Below, one piece after another: positions 33,511 to 43,088 of a stretch of 64,000 nt of DNA. A model generated the notes under the pieces. It had not been told where the DNA came from and made no database searches. It saw only the letters and a list, made by a program, of their open reading frames with translations. The DNA comes from Selenomonas sp. TAMA-11512 (GTDB lineage Bacteria; Bacillota; Negativicutes; Selenomonadales; Selenomonadaceae). Location: positions 1,885,001-1,949,000 of the forward strand of contig NZ_AP029018.1 in the NCBI RefSeq assembly GCF_037076525.1. Direction: 5' to 3'. Numbering within the stretch: position 1 is the stretch's first letter; the number at the start of each line of letters is the position of its first letter. The position numbers and the translations under genes are program-made.

Positions 33511-35019
33511 TCATGCGAGAGCGCTCCGATCCAGTCCGTCCGCATCGGTAAGGAGCTCTTTGACCTGTGCCGCGATCTTCGCCGCGCCGCCCGCCTCCCG
33601 GCTCTCGATGTTGAGCGGCATATTGGGATCGTGGAGCGACAGCCGCAGAAGCGCCCAGCCCTCGGGGAACACGAGGCGCACGCCTTCAAAGGACGGCGTC
33701 TTGACGTCATAGCCCTTTGCCTTCGCCTTTGCCTCGAAGTCTTTGAGGACGCCGTTTCCGTAAGCGCGGAAGTCTTCCCTGCCGACAATCTTGAGACGAT
33801 ATTCCTTCGCCTCTGCCGGATGTCCGAGCTTCTCGATGAGCGTGCTGAGCGATCGGCCTTCCCTGTGTGCCTTTGCCGCTGCGATGAGCAGCTTGACGGC
33901 GAGGTACGCGCCGTCATCGAGGTAGTAGTTCTCCGAGAGCGCGCCGTGCCCCGACGTCTCAATCGCAAGCGGAGAGACCGTACCCGCCGCATTGAGCCGC
34001 ATGCACTCGTTGATGACGTTCTTGTAGCCGCGCATATAGCGGTGGTGGACGAGGTGCAGCTCTTCCGTGAGGAATTTCTCCAGCTCGTCGGATGTGACGG
34101 AGTCGGTGACGATCGCGCCGCCCGGATAGTCCGGTGCGAGAATCGCCGCCATCATGGCGATGAGCGCGTTGCGGCTGATCTCTTCCCCATCGGGAAGGAC
34201 GGCGCTCATGCGGTCCACATCGGTGTCAAAGATCAGTCCGAGGTCCGCCTTGTGATCGAGGACCGCCTTTCGGATGGCCTGCATGGCTTCCTTGTTTTCC
34301 GGATTGGGGATATGGTTCGGGAACATGCCGTCCGGCTCGAGGAACTGGCTCCCCGAGGTATCGGCGCCGAGGACATCGAGCACCTTGCCCGCAAAGAAGC
34401 CGCCGCCGCCGTTGCCGGCATCGACGACGATGTGCATGCCGGCAAGCGGCTTCGACCCGGCCGCCGCGCCGAGCCCCTCCTCGATCTTCCGAACGAGATG
34501 CCCGGCGTAAAGGTCGATGAGATCATACGCCGCAGCGGCGCTCGTATCCGCCGACTGCTCGTGATTCTTCGACGCGAGCGTCAGCACCTCCTCGATATCC
34601 TCGTGCTCGAGACCGCCGTCCCTTGTGAAGAACTTCATGCCGTTGCGATTGTAGGGCAGATGGCTCGCCGTGATCATGATCGCCCCGGTCGCCTTTGTCT
34701 CCTCGAAGACGGTCGACATGAACATCGCCGGCGTGGAGGCAAGACCGCAGTCGACCGCCTTTGCCCCCTTGGCGATAATGGCCCCCAGAATGTGCTTCTT
34801 CAGCTCTTTCGCCGAGACGCGCGAATCGTGCCCGACGGTGATAATGAGCTCACGTGCCGCTTTCCCTGTCTTATTTGAGAGAAAGTCAACAAAGCCTGCG
34901 GCGATTCGATTGACCGCCTCCGGGAAAAGCGTCACCGGCTCATCTGCGACGCCGGCTACGGCGACGCCGCGGACGTCACTGCCGTTTTGCAAACGCAGGA
35001 TTTCCTTTTCCGACAACAT
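33511..35019 (-). CDS. Phosphomannomutase/phosphoglucomutase family protein
   Basis: A 502-residue alpha-D-phosphohexomutase that moves phosphate between C1 and C6 of a hexose. The phosphoserine loop reads ITASHLPYNRNGMKF, with Leu where most members have Asn (TASHNP). The metal loop is FDTDVDRMSAV and the sugar loop ETSGHGALSENY. Four-domain length is normal. It could supply mannose-1-P or glucose-1-P for LPS. I start at the ATG at 35019 with AAGGAG 8 bases upstream. Confidence 0.88.
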   Translation of the reverse strand: MLSEKEILRLQNGSDVRGVAVAGVADEPVTLFPEAVNRIAAGFVDFLSNKTGKAARELIITVGHDSRVSAKELKKHILGAIIAKGAKAVDCGLASTPAMFMSTVFEETKATGAIMITASHLPYNRNGMKFFTRDGGLEHEDIEEVLTLASKNHEQSADTSAAAAYDLIDLYAGHLVRKIEEGLGAAAGSKPLAGMHIVVDAGNGGGGFFAGKVLDVLGADTSGSQFLEPDGMFPNHIPNPENKEAMQAIRKAVLDHKADLGLIFDTDVDRMSAVLPDGEEISRNALIAMMAAILAPDYPGGAIVTDSVTSDELEKFLTEELHLVHHRYMRGYKNVINECMRLNAAGTVSPLAIETSGHGALSENYYLDDGAYLAVKLLIAAAKAHREGRSLSTLIEKLGHPAEAKEYRLKIVGREDFRAYGNGVLKDFEAKAKAKGYDVKTPSFEGVRLVFPEGWALLRLSLHDPNMPLNIESREAGGAAKIAAQVKELLTDADGLDRSALA

Positions 35020-35061
35020 ACGCTTCACTCCTTGTACTCTCTGCGCAGCACCCGCTGCCAA

Positions 35062-35086
35062 CGCATCATCTGTTCCGATAGCGGTC
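35062..35086. repeat. 25-bp direct repeat, copy outside the gene
   Basis: Identical to 35123-35147, which holds the last codons of the Tim44-like gene (DRYRNR and stop). The two copies start 61 bases apart. Confidence 0.85.
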
Positions 35087-35122
35087 TAATTTCTCGCTCA
35101 TCTTTGGCATTTAGCTCACCGG

Positions 35123-35147
35123 CGCATCATCTGTTCCGATAGCGGTC
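35123..35147. repeat. 25-bp direct repeat, copy at gene 3' end
   Basis: Partner of 35062-35086. It includes the TGA of the gene at 35127-35819, so the gene's tail has been duplicated downstream. Confidence 0.85.
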
Positions 35148-35819
35148 CGCCATGGATTTCGCATCGTAATCCGAACCCGCCGTTCCCCCGATATTCGGAA
35201 TCACGAGGCGCTCTTCCGCCTCTCTCCCGCTCGCTGCGGACGGTGTGATGTTCATCTCGTTCGAGCGCGACGCGGAAGACGCATAGACATTCTCCTCTTT
35301 ACGGCCGCGGAGCTTCGACCAGACAAAGCGGATCGCCATGAACGCGAGCGCGAAGATGGCAACATTCGCCAGGAGCCCCAAGACGTCCGCCATGAACTCC
35401 GACCCGCCCAGGAGGGAGGTCAGCAGCCCGCCGAGCATCATGCCGCCCGCGAGAAGTCCGATGCTGCGCATCATGCCGCCCCAAGGCGAAGCGGAAGCTT
35501 TCGGCGCGGCCGCGCTGGCACTTGCCGGTGCAGCCGTATTCGAAGCGGGCGCGTCTTTCTTTATCTGATCCGCCTTCTGCGAAGGCTTGTATCCCTCTTG
35601 GTTCGGTCCCGTTTTTTGCTGCGACGGAGCCGCATTCGACTTCGGCGCCGACGGAGCGGGCTTCGGCGTCATACGAGGCGCAGACATGCGCGCGCCGCCG
35701 CGCGCCGCTTCAGCGACGGCCGTATCCGAAAGACCCGTGACGACAGGTGTGCCTGCAAAGGCAAAAGCTCCCAGCATGAGAGCCGCGATTCGTTTTTTGT
35801 TCTTCTTTGTCAGCAGCAT
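35127..35819 (-). CDS. Membrane protein like the N-terminal part of Tim44-domain proteins
   Basis: A 230-residue exported or membrane protein. The signal-like N-terminus ends near TAVAEAARGGARM. A Pro/Ala/Ser/Lys linker spans about 45-110. Two hydrophobic segments follow (Gly/Met/Leu-rich 113-133, then ANVAIFALAFMAIRFVWSKL). This layout is typical of bacterial Tim44-like lipid-binding proteins, but the soluble Tim44 domain that should follow is missing. The tail of about 55 residues is polar. Function unknown. It is upstream of the phosphohexomutase on the same strand. Confidence 0.75.
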   Translation of the reverse strand: MLLTKKNKKRIAALMLGAFAFAGTPVVTGLSDTAVAEAARGGARMSAPRMTPKPAPSAPKSNAAPSQQKTGPNQEGYKPSQKADQIKKDAPASNTAAPASASAAAPKASASPWGGMMRSIGLLAGGMMLGGLLTSLLGGSEFMADVLGLLANVAIFALAFMAIRFVWSKLRGRKEENVYASSASRSNEMNITPSAASGREAEERLVIPNIGGTAGSDYDAKSMADRYRNR

Positions 35820-35822
35820 ACA

Positions 35823-36101
35823 TTATCCTTCCTGAAATTCCTTGATATCATCCGGGAATGCGTAAATCTCTCCAACCGTATCGAGTTCTCCCGACAGGTA
35901 TCGATCGATATCGTGCACATCAATGTAGAGCTTGCAGTCAATATCGAGATATCCCTGCGCCCGCCCGCCTGAAAGGTCACGAATCGCCACGAGCTTCTCA
36001 CGAAGCTGCAGCAGCTCCGTGCGGGTTGCATGTATGTCGAGTTTGATTTGCGGGACGCCATACTCCCTGACGACGTCTTGCATGGTCATGCGATCGGACA
36101 A
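35823..36101 (-). CDS. Small protein of unknown function
   Basis: A 92-residue soluble protein that I do not recognise. The first half is helical (IHATRTELLQLREKLVAIRDL), the second beta-rich and acidic (GYLDIDCKLYIDVHDIDRYL, IYAFPDDIKEF). The TTG at 36101 has AAAGGAG 8 bases upstream. It begins 78 bases downstream of the helical small gene at 36180 and ends 3 bases before the Tim44-like gene, so four genes may share a transcript. Confidence 0.7.
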   Translation of the reverse strand: MSDRMTMQDVVREYGVPQIKLDIHATRTELLQLREKLVAIRDLSGGRAQGYLDIDCKLYIDVHDIDRYLSGELDTVGEIYAFPDDIKEFQEG

Positions 36102-36179
36102 GTTATTCTCTCCTTTTCTGCAGGCGATGACTTTTCTGCGGATGATCCACCGGACATTCCCGCGCGGACAGCGGACTTT

Positions 36180-36368
36180 TCACACCGTACTGCCCATAGG
36201 AGCCGCCTGTTTCTCCCCGCTCTCCAGTCGATCAATGACTCTTTGCAGTGTGCGGACGCGCTCTAAGTGCGTCTCAAAATCGAGATCGCTGGCCTCTTCC
36301 TGCATGCGTCTTTGCAGGAGATCTCTTTGAGCCTTGAGCTTCCGCAGGCTTTCTCGGCTTGACTTCAC
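36180..36368 (-). CDS. Small coiled-coil protein of unknown function
   Basis: About 62 residues, almost all charged helix (SSRESLRKLKAQRDLLQRRM, then FETHLERVRTLQRVIDRLE). I start at the GTG at 36366-36368, which overlaps the upstream TGA as GTGA; a GTG at 36380 is the alternative. It is coupled to the 48-residue gene upstream. Confidence 0.6.
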   Translation of the reverse strand: MKSSRESLRKLKAQRDLLQRRMQEEASDLDFETHLERVRTLQRVIDRLESGEKQAAPMGSTV

Positions 36369-36511
36369 GACATGAACCACCCGATTTCTATCGCACTCTG
36401 CTGCAGACGGCTGTCCCGTTCCTGCTCCTGCGCTGTCCCCTTTGCGGAAGCAATGCGCTCCAAGATGGTTTGCGTATCCTCGTCGAGTTCCTCAAAATCC
36501 TCTTTTTCCAT
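36365..36511 (-). CDS. Very small acidic helical protein, unknown
   Basis: A 48-residue open frame (MEKEDFEELDEDTQTILERI start), acidic and helical. The upstream sequence is AT-rich, with TTAGTAAGGTGGC as a possible ribosome site 12 bases away. Its stop overlaps the start of the next small gene. This overlap and the coding-like composition support it, but no family is known to me. Confidence 0.5.
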   Translation of the reverse strand: MEKEDFEELDEDTQTILERIASAKGTAQEQERDSRLQQSAIEIGWFMS

Positions 36512-36695
36512 ATGAATCAGCCACCTTACTAACGATTCACCCATTTCATATTCTAGCGAAGATTTATATTTTTTGCAAGATATTGCGCATTGGAATTCGG
36601 TATTTTCACTGCCATCGCCTCTTCTTTTCCTTGACGCATCGCCTCCCGCCGTCTAAAATAAAAGGGAATTGTTCTGTCACAAGGAGGTCTTTCGG

Positions 36696-37787
36696 TTGGA
36701 AGCAGATCGAATCTATAATTTTAATCCGGGGCCGGGTACACTGCCGCTTGAGGTCTTAAAGGAAGCGCAGGCGGAGTTTTTAAACTTCGATCATACGGGG
36801 ATGTCCATCGTTGAAATCAGTCATCGCGCGTCCGCCTACGACGCCGTGCACAGCCGGGCAAAGGCGGACATCAAGGAGCTCATGGGGCTCGGCGACGATT
36901 ACGAGGTGCTCTTCTGTCAGGGCGGCGCCAGCCAGCAGTTCGCCATGATCCCGATGAATTTTGCCTCTCCCGAGCACAAGGGCAGTTACATCCTCTCCGG
37001 TCAGTTTTCGCAAAAGGCATATGAGGAAGCGGCATTCTTAAACGTCGGCGAGATTGCGGCGAGCTCCAAGGACGGGAACTACGTCCACGTCCCTCAGCAG
37101 AGCGAATTCGACCTTGATCCGGAAGCGGCGTACCTGCACGTCTGCTATAACAACACGATTTACGGCACGGAATTCCACTACATCCCGCTGACAGGTAAGG
37201 TTCCCCTGATCGCGGATATGTCCTCCGATATGCTCTCCCGCCCTGTCGATTTCAAGAAATTCGATTTCATCTATGCCGGCGTCCAAAAAAATCTGGGCCC
37301 TGCAGGTCTCGTCGTCGTTGTCGCCAAAAAATCTTTCCTCGAAACGGCATCCGATGATCTGCCGACGATGTTCCGCTACTCCACGTTCTGCAAGAAGGAT
37401 TCCCTCTACAATACACCGCCCGTCTTCTCCATCTACATGGTCTCCAAGGTCGTTGCCTGGATCAAAGCGCAGGGCGGACTCAAGGAGATGGAAAAGCGCA
37501 ACCGGAAAAAAGCGAATCTGCTGTATGATGTCATTGATCGTTCCGGCGGCTTCTATCGGGGCCATGCCGATGAAGTGAGTCGTTCCCTGATGAACGTCAC
37601 ATTCCGCCTCCCGTCCGAGGAGCTCGAGAAGAAATTCGCCGCGGAGGCACTCGAGCACAAGCTCGGCGGCATCAAGGGCCATCGCTCGGTCGGCGGCATG
37701 CGCGCTTCCATCTACAACGCGATGCCCTATGAAGGCGTGCAGACACTCGCCGATTTCATGGAGAAATTCCAAAAGACGAACGGCTGA
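36696..37787 (+). CDS. serC: Phosphoserine aminotransferase
   Basis: A 363-residue PLP enzyme of serine and pyridoxal-phosphate synthesis (3-phosphohydroxypyruvate plus glutamate to phosphoserine). It has IYNFNPGPGTLPLEVLKEAQ, GMSIVEISHRA, the PLP lysine in FIYAGVQKNLGPAGLVVVV, and the C-terminal GGMRASIYNAMPYEGVQTL. I start at the TTG at 36696, because AAGGAGG lies 8 bases before it and the family N-terminus begins there. Monocistronic. Confidence 0.95.
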   Translation: MEADRIYNFNPGPGTLPLEVLKEAQAEFLNFDHTGMSIVEISHRASAYDAVHSRAKADIKELMGLGDDYEVLFCQGGASQQFAMIPMNFASPEHKGSYILSGQFSQKAYEEAAFLNVGEIAASSKDGNYVHVPQQSEFDLDPEAAYLHVCYNNTIYGTEFHYIPLTGKVPLIADMSSDMLSRPVDFKKFDFIYAGVQKNLGPAGLVVVVAKKSFLETASDDLPTMFRYSTFCKKDSLYNTPPVFSIYMVSKVVAWIKAQGGLKEMEKRNRKKANLLYDVIDRSGGFYRGHADEVSRSLMNVTFRLPSEELEKKFAAEALEHKLGGIKGHRSVGGMRASIYNAMPYEGVQTLADFMEKFQKTNG

Positions 37788-37846
37788 GGAAGCGCGGCGA
37801 CATCCCGAGATGTCATCCCGGTATCGCCCTCAAAGCCATGGACGCA

Positions 37847-37885
37847 AAAATCCCTCTGTGCACGGCAAGCGCACAGAGGGATTTT
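37847..37885. terminator. Bidirectional terminator between serC and the HMA gene
   Basis: A 15-bp perfect stem AAAATCCCTCTGTGC / GCACAGAGGGATTTT with a 9-base loop, in the convergent gap. Confidence 0.92.
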
Positions 37886-37886
37886 C

Positions 37887-38258
37887 TTATGCGGTATGAA
37901 CTTCTATGCCCGTGATCCTGTACTCTGTCCTGTCAAGTATCGAGTGAATCTCCTCATCCGGCACCTCACGCACCATTCGTAGCACCGCCCGCTTCTTCGA
38001 CAGACTGACCTCGGCGGATGCCCCCTCGATCGAGGACAGCAGCCGTGTCACCGCATGCTCACAGTTGGCGCAGTGCATCCCCTCAATGGAGATGATCTTC
38101 TCACCGATGACCTTGCCTTCCAGCTTCTTCGCCGGCCCCTTGGCAATCGTACCGCCGCCGGCGCAGCAGGCTCCTTCGCCTTTGAAGTGTCCCATCATGG
38201 ATCGAAGCGCGAAACAGACGGCAACGACGATGACAGCGAGCAATATATACGTAGCCAT
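37887..38258 (-). CDS. Membrane-anchored heavy-metal-associated (HMA) domain protein
   Basis: A 123-residue protein. Residues 1-20 form a transmembrane helix (MATYILLAVIVVAVCFALRS), followed by a Cys pair (GEGACCAGGG), then a ferredoxin-like HMA domain about 53-120 with the metal site GMHCANCEHAVTRLL. It may buffer or deliver Cu, Zn or a similar ion. I start at the ATG at 38258 with AAGGAGG upstream. It follows the eno terminator, so it may have its own weak promoter. Confidence 0.85.
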   Translation of the reverse strand: MATYILLAVIVVAVCFALRSMMGHFKGEGACCAGGGTIAKGPAKKLEGKVIGEKIISIEGMHCANCEHAVTRLLSSIEGASAEVSLSKKRAVLRMVREVPDEEIHSILDRTEYRITGIEVHTA

Positions 38259-38339
38259 TCGATATAAGCCTCCTTCCCCTTGCGTCGCCAAAGGCGGCAG
38301 CATCTCCGCGCGGAAATTTCCGTTCGGACTAAAAAAATC

Positions 38340-38367
38340 AAAAAGCCGGGCTACCGCCCGGCTTTTT
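38340..38367 (-). terminator. Terminator of eno
   Basis: GCCGGGC / GCCCGGC stem, 4-base loop, flanked by A and T runs, 11 bases after the eno stop. Confidence 0.9.
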
Positions 38368-38378
38368 CCTAATTTCAA

Positions 38379-39737
<1,359 letters not shown>

Positions 39738-39802
39738 TCATTTTCATGACTTTTGTCAAGGTGACGAAAGGATCTGCAGATGAAAACATGCGCGCACAGC
39801 CC

Positions 39803-40303
39803 TCATGTATGCTTCCTTAATCGCCTCTCGACGAGGCTCGCGATGCAGCCCGTCACGCTGCCTGTCACGAAGGACGCGCCGAGCAGAAACGGATAGTAGT
39901 ACAGCACATCGGTCGTCGTGAGCAAAAGCACGGCGACGGCAATCTGCCCCGTATGGTGGAGGATCGCTCCGAGAATGCCGATCATCAGCATGGACGCATC
40001 GGGATAAAGACGGTGGAGGCAGGCGCTTCCGCAGACTGCGAGAAGCCCTCCCGCAAGGCTGAAGGCGAGGGTCGATACGCCCCCCGCAAAAAAGCTCGCA
40101 AGCAGTACGCGTGCAGCGAGTACGAGCACGACTTCCCGAAACGGAAAGTACCACAGGAGGAAGAGTGTCACGACGTTGGCAAGGCCGAGCTTCAGTCCCG
40201 GGACAGCGGGAAGAAACGGAATCTGCAGCTCCACGATGAAGAGCACGAGAGAGAGCGCCAGCAGCATTGCGAGACGTGTAATTTTTTCAGTGCGCAACTG
40301 CAT
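39803..40303 (-). CDS. Gx transporter family membrane protein (EetB-like)
   Basis: A 166-residue protein with about five transmembrane helices, family Gx transporter / heptaprenyl diphosphate synthase component I. It reads AMLLALSLVLFIVELQIPFL, PGLKLGLANVVTLFLLWYF and MLMIGILGAILHHTGQIAVA, as in ECF-type S components. The start overlaps the NusG-domain gene by 17 bases, so the pair is coupled. From memory, eetA/eetB in flavin-based electron transfer loci of Gram-positives are of these same two families; that is the reason for the suggested link. The transported substrate is unknown. Confidence 0.85.
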   Translation of the reverse strand: MQLRTEKITRLAMLLALSLVLFIVELQIPFLPAVPGLKLGLANVVTLFLLWYFPFREVVLVLAARVLLASFFAGGVSTLAFSLAGGLLAVCGSACLHRLYPDASMLMIGILGAILHHTGQIAVAVLLLTTTDVLYYYPFLLGASFVTGSVTGCIASLVERRLRKHT

Positions 40304-40679
40304 CCACCTCGTCCGCCTCCCGATAGCGTATCTCGAGACGGTGAGGCAGGCAGATAATGGGCCCGTGATGCCGGTGAAGAGCGCCCGTCCTGACGCAGAT
40401 CTGATCCGGACAATCCGCTTCTATGACGCGCACCTCTCCGCCGCCTGTCTCGATTTTGTTATAATGCCCTTGATATTTGACAGTGAACGTCCTCTCGGCA
40501 TGCAAGTCCTGTTCCGTCAGGACATACAGCACCTTGCCGTCTTGGCGAATCTCCACGGCCGCATCTCTGTCCGGCTGCGTGAAATTCGCATAGACCGCCG
40601 CTAAAAGCCCATATAGTCCCGCCAGCCCCAACACGACGAAGATGACTTTTACGATGATGTCCTTTCCCTTGTGTTTCAC
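40287..40679 (-). CDS. NusG domain II-containing membrane-anchored protein (EetA-like)
   Basis: A 130-residue protein with one N-terminal transmembrane helix (VKVIFVVLGLAGLYGLLAAV) and an extracytoplasmic NusG-II-like beta domain ending CPDQICVRTGALHRHHGPII and CLPHRLEI. The Cys pair CPDQIC and a third Cys are conserved in the family. The start is GTG. It lies 58 bases beyond the terminator at 40734, with TATAAT at 40730-40725 as a possible -10, so it may be expressed apart from the FMN-binding gene. Confidence 0.85.
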   Translation of the reverse strand: MKHKGKDIIVKVIFVVLGLAGLYGLLAAVYANFTQPDRDAAVEIRQDGKVLYVLTEQDLHAERTFTVKYQGHYNKIETGGGEVRVIEADCPDQICVRTGALHRHHGPIICLPHRLEIRYREADEVDAVAH

Positions 40680-40733
40680 AATGCCGGATTCGCCCCTCCT
40701 TCTATCCTTGCTGCCTCACCCGCCATTATACAC

Positions 40734-40769
40734 AAAAAAAGGTGCGAACGGCAAGCGTTCACACCTTTT
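40734..40769 (-). terminator. Terminator of the iron/flavin operon
   Basis: AAGGTGTGAACG pairs with CGTTCGCACCTT (one mismatch) on the minus strand, then TTTTTTT. It is 24 bases after the FMN-binding lipoprotein stop. Confidence 0.85.
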
Positions 40770-40792
40770 CCATCACGCGCGGATCCGCTGCG

Positions 40793-41272
40793 TCATTTCT
40801 TGGCTTCGGAAAGAGCGGCCTGTGCGGCTTCGACAAACTGCTCATAGGAGACAGTCGCGCCCGAAATCGCGTCGACCTTGTTGAGCTGCTGCGTCTTGAC
40901 AAGCTCTTTCCCGTAGGTGTTATACCCTTGGAAAGCCACCTGCGCTTTTTTCCGGTTGGAATCGCTGGCGCCTGCCCCGTAGCTCTCATCCTTCAGCTTG
41001 CCGTCTTTGTCAAATCCGACAAACGTGACGCTTTCAATCTTGTGATCCTTAATGGCAATCGTTATCTTGCTGTTGCCGTACAGCTCATGGGGGGTGCTCT
41101 CCGCCGAATACGTACCGTCCTTCGCATCGGACAGATCGATGTCCGCAATCTTCTTTTCAGCGGCAGGCTTGGCCGCACCTTTATCCTTTGCGGGCTCATC
41201 CTGTCCGCAGCCCGCAAAGAGCGAGGCGGCGGCAAGGAGGCTCAGCATTGCCGATATTGCTTTCTTCTTCAT
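40793..41272 (-). CDS. FMN-binding domain lipoprotein
   Basis: A 159-residue lipoprotein. The signal ends at the lipobox SLFAGC (Cys 22), then comes a Lys/Ala/Glu linker, then an FMN-binding domain about 50-155. The flavinylation motif is D134-A-I-S-G-A-T140, where ApbE-type transferases attach FMN to the Thr. This predicts a covalent flavin electron carrier on a membrane surface. The start overlaps the ATPase stop as ATGA, so it is the last gene of the ABC unit. No apbE is in the window. Confidence 0.92.
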   Translation of the reverse strand: MKKKAISAMLSLLAAASLFAGCGQDEPAKDKGAAKPAAEKKIADIDLSDAKDGTYSAESTPHELYGNSKITIAIKDHKIESVTFVGFDKDGKLKDESYGAGASDSNRKKAQVAFQGYNTYGKELVKTQQLNKVDAISGATVSYEQFVEAAQAALSEAKK

Positions 41273-41925
41273 AATTTCTTCTCCGTCAGACGACCGTGCT
41301 CAATGATGACGCAGCGCTGCGCTTCCTCTCCGACCTCCGCCGAGTGGGTGACCGTGATGATCGTATGCCCTTCCGAGTGAAGCTCGTGAAAGATCTTCAT
41401 GACGAGCTTCTGATTCTTCTCATCCAGGTTTCCCGTCGGCTCATCGGCGAGGATGAGCACCGGATAGTTGATGAGGGCGCGGGCGATGCAGACGCGCTGC
41501 TGCTCACCGCCCGAGAGCTGGTTCGGCAGATGCTCCGCGCGATCCTTCAGGCCGACGCGGTCAAGCGCGGCAAGCGCCTCCGCTTTATCCGGCATCGAAT
41601 GATAGTACTGCGCCGCCATGACATTTTCCACGGCCGTCAGGTACGGGATCATATGGAACTGCTGAAAAACCATGCCGATCTTATCGCGTCTGACCTGTGT
41701 GAGGTCATTGGACGCATCCGTAAGCTCAATCCCGTCGAGCACGACCTTGCCGCTGGTCGCCTGATCCATGCATCCGATGATGTTCATCAGCGTCGTCTTG
41801 CCGGAGCCGGACGGTCCCATGATGGCAAGCCAATCGCCCTTTTCCACCTCGAGATTTATGTTCTCCAGCGCCTTGACCTTGCCGCCGTAGACCTTCGACA
41901 CATCCTTTAAAGACAGTAAACTCAT
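41269..41925 (-). CDS. ABC transporter ATP-binding protein (MacB/LolD type)
   Basis: A 218-residue ATPase: [12 protein letters not shown] (Walker A), [15 protein letters not shown] (signature), [15 protein letters not shown] (Walker B). It pairs with FtsX-type permeases. SD AGGAGGTAAGT. The ATPase follows both permeases and precedes the FMN lipoprotein. The same set of two permeases and an ATPase stands beside p19 and FTR1 genes in Campylobacter (cj1658-1665) and other bacteria. Confidence 0.94.
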   Translation of the reverse strand: MSLLSLKDVSKVYGGKVKALENINLEVEKGDWLAIMGPSGSGKTTLMNIIGCMDQATSGKVVLDGIELTDASNDLTQVRRDKIGMVFQQFHMIPYLTAVENVMAAQYYHSMPDKAEALAALDRVGLKDRAEHLPNQLSGGEQQRVCIARALINYPVLILADEPTGNLDEKNQKLVMKIFHELHSEGHTIITVTHSAEVGEEAQRCVIIEHGRLTEKKL

Positions 41926-41934
41926 ACTTACCTC

Positions 41935-43083
41935 CTACTCTCCCCGCAAGACGATCGCAGGATCCACGCCGGTTGCAATGCGCACGGGCAAGAGACTTGC
42001 CGCGCCTGTCACGAAGATGGACAGGAGAACCGAGAAAACCGCAATCGACGGCGAGAAATCAATGCCGCGCGCAAAGACACTCATACTGACACTGTCGGCA
42101 AAGAGATAGCCCAGTCCGCTGCCGAGGATACCGCCCGCGAACCCGAGCACGCATCCCTCGCCGAGGAACTCGACGGCGACATTCTTATTGGACGCGCCGA
42201 GCGCTTTTTTCAGACCGATTTCTTTGCGGCGCTCCGTGACGACCGCCATCATCGTCGTCGTGACGCAGATGAGCGTCAGCAGGAGTACGATGATCGTGAC
42301 AAGGAAGATGAGCACCTGCAGCTTCGACAGAACGGTGAACTCCGAGCGGGCAATTTGCTTGACCTCCTCAACGCCGATGGAGGGCGCGGCTGTCCGGACA
42401 GCCGTTTCCACCGCCTGGAGGCTGTCTCCCTCCGCGACGATGGAAAGCTGTGCAAGCGAAATCTCATGTTCCTTCTCCAGCTGTTCCTGCAGCACGGCGA
42501 GATCCATGTAGGCGAACTGCTCTTCTTTGCCGCCCGTCGAAACGATGCCCGTCACGGTAAACGATCGAATCGGCTTGCCCTCGCCGGCGCTGACGGAAAC
42601 GGTCTGCCCGATGAGATCTTCCGTATTGTACGGCGCAATCTTTGCGGCGACTTCCGCCCCCAGCAGGATTTCCCGCTCGCCGGCGGCCGGATAGGCGCCC
42701 CGCACCTGCCACCAGGGGCTGACCTTCTGCAGCTCGGCAAAGTCCGTACCGCCCATCATCGTCGGCTGTTTATTGACTTCCATGCGCCCGTAGAGAAAGG
42801 GTGCCAGCCCCACAAGATCATAGTTTGCCAGGGACTGCTTCGCCAAGGCGAACGCCCCGTCGTCAAATATCGTCTCCCCATCGGCCGGCAAAAGAATGAC
42901 GTTCGCTCCGTAAGCGCGAAACTCACGGCCGAGCTGTGCCGGCACTTCCTCATAGACCGTCACCATGCCCGAGATGATCGCACCGCCGACAGCGACCGCA
43001 AGAAGCGCGATGAACATACGCGACTTCTGACGAAAGAGCGCCCGCGACACCATCAGGAAAAACATTTTATATTTTTTGTACAT
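41935..43083 (-). CDS. FtsX-like ABC permease 2
   Basis: A 382-residue permease. One N-terminal helix is followed by a periplasmic domain about 50-260 (MacB-PCD-like, with YGANVILLPADGE). Three C-terminal helices complete the FtsX fold (TERRKEIGLKKALGASNKNV is the coupling segment). I start at the ATG at 43083, 5 bases after the upstream stop, with CAGGTG upstream. It forms a heterodimer with the preceding permease, by context. Confidence 0.9.
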   Translation of the reverse strand: MYKKYKMFFLMVSRALFRQKSRMFIALLAVAVGGAIISGMVTVYEEVPAQLGREFRAYGANVILLPADGETIFDDGAFALAKQSLANYDLVGLAPFLYGRMEVNKQPTMMGGTDFAELQKVSPWWQVRGAYPAAGEREILLGAEVAAKIAPYNTEDLIGQTVSVSAGEGKPIRSFTVTGIVSTGGKEEQFAYMDLAVLQEQLEKEHEISLAQLSIVAEGDSLQAVETAVRTAAPSIGVEEVKQIARSEFTVLSKLQVLIFLVTIIVLLLTLICVTTTMMAVVTERRKEIGLKKALGASNKNVAVEFLGEGCVLGFAGGILGSGLGYLFADSVSMSVFARGIDFSPSIAVFSVLLSIFVTGAASLLPVRIATGVDPAIVLRGE

Positions 43084-43088
43084 TGAAA

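Noticed and set aside
40287-41272. One transcript joining the FMN-binding lipoprotein to the NusG-II/Gx pair
   Set aside because: A good terminator with seven Ts (40734-40769) lies between them and a TATAAT follows, so co-transcription is not assumed; the link is by neighbourhood only.
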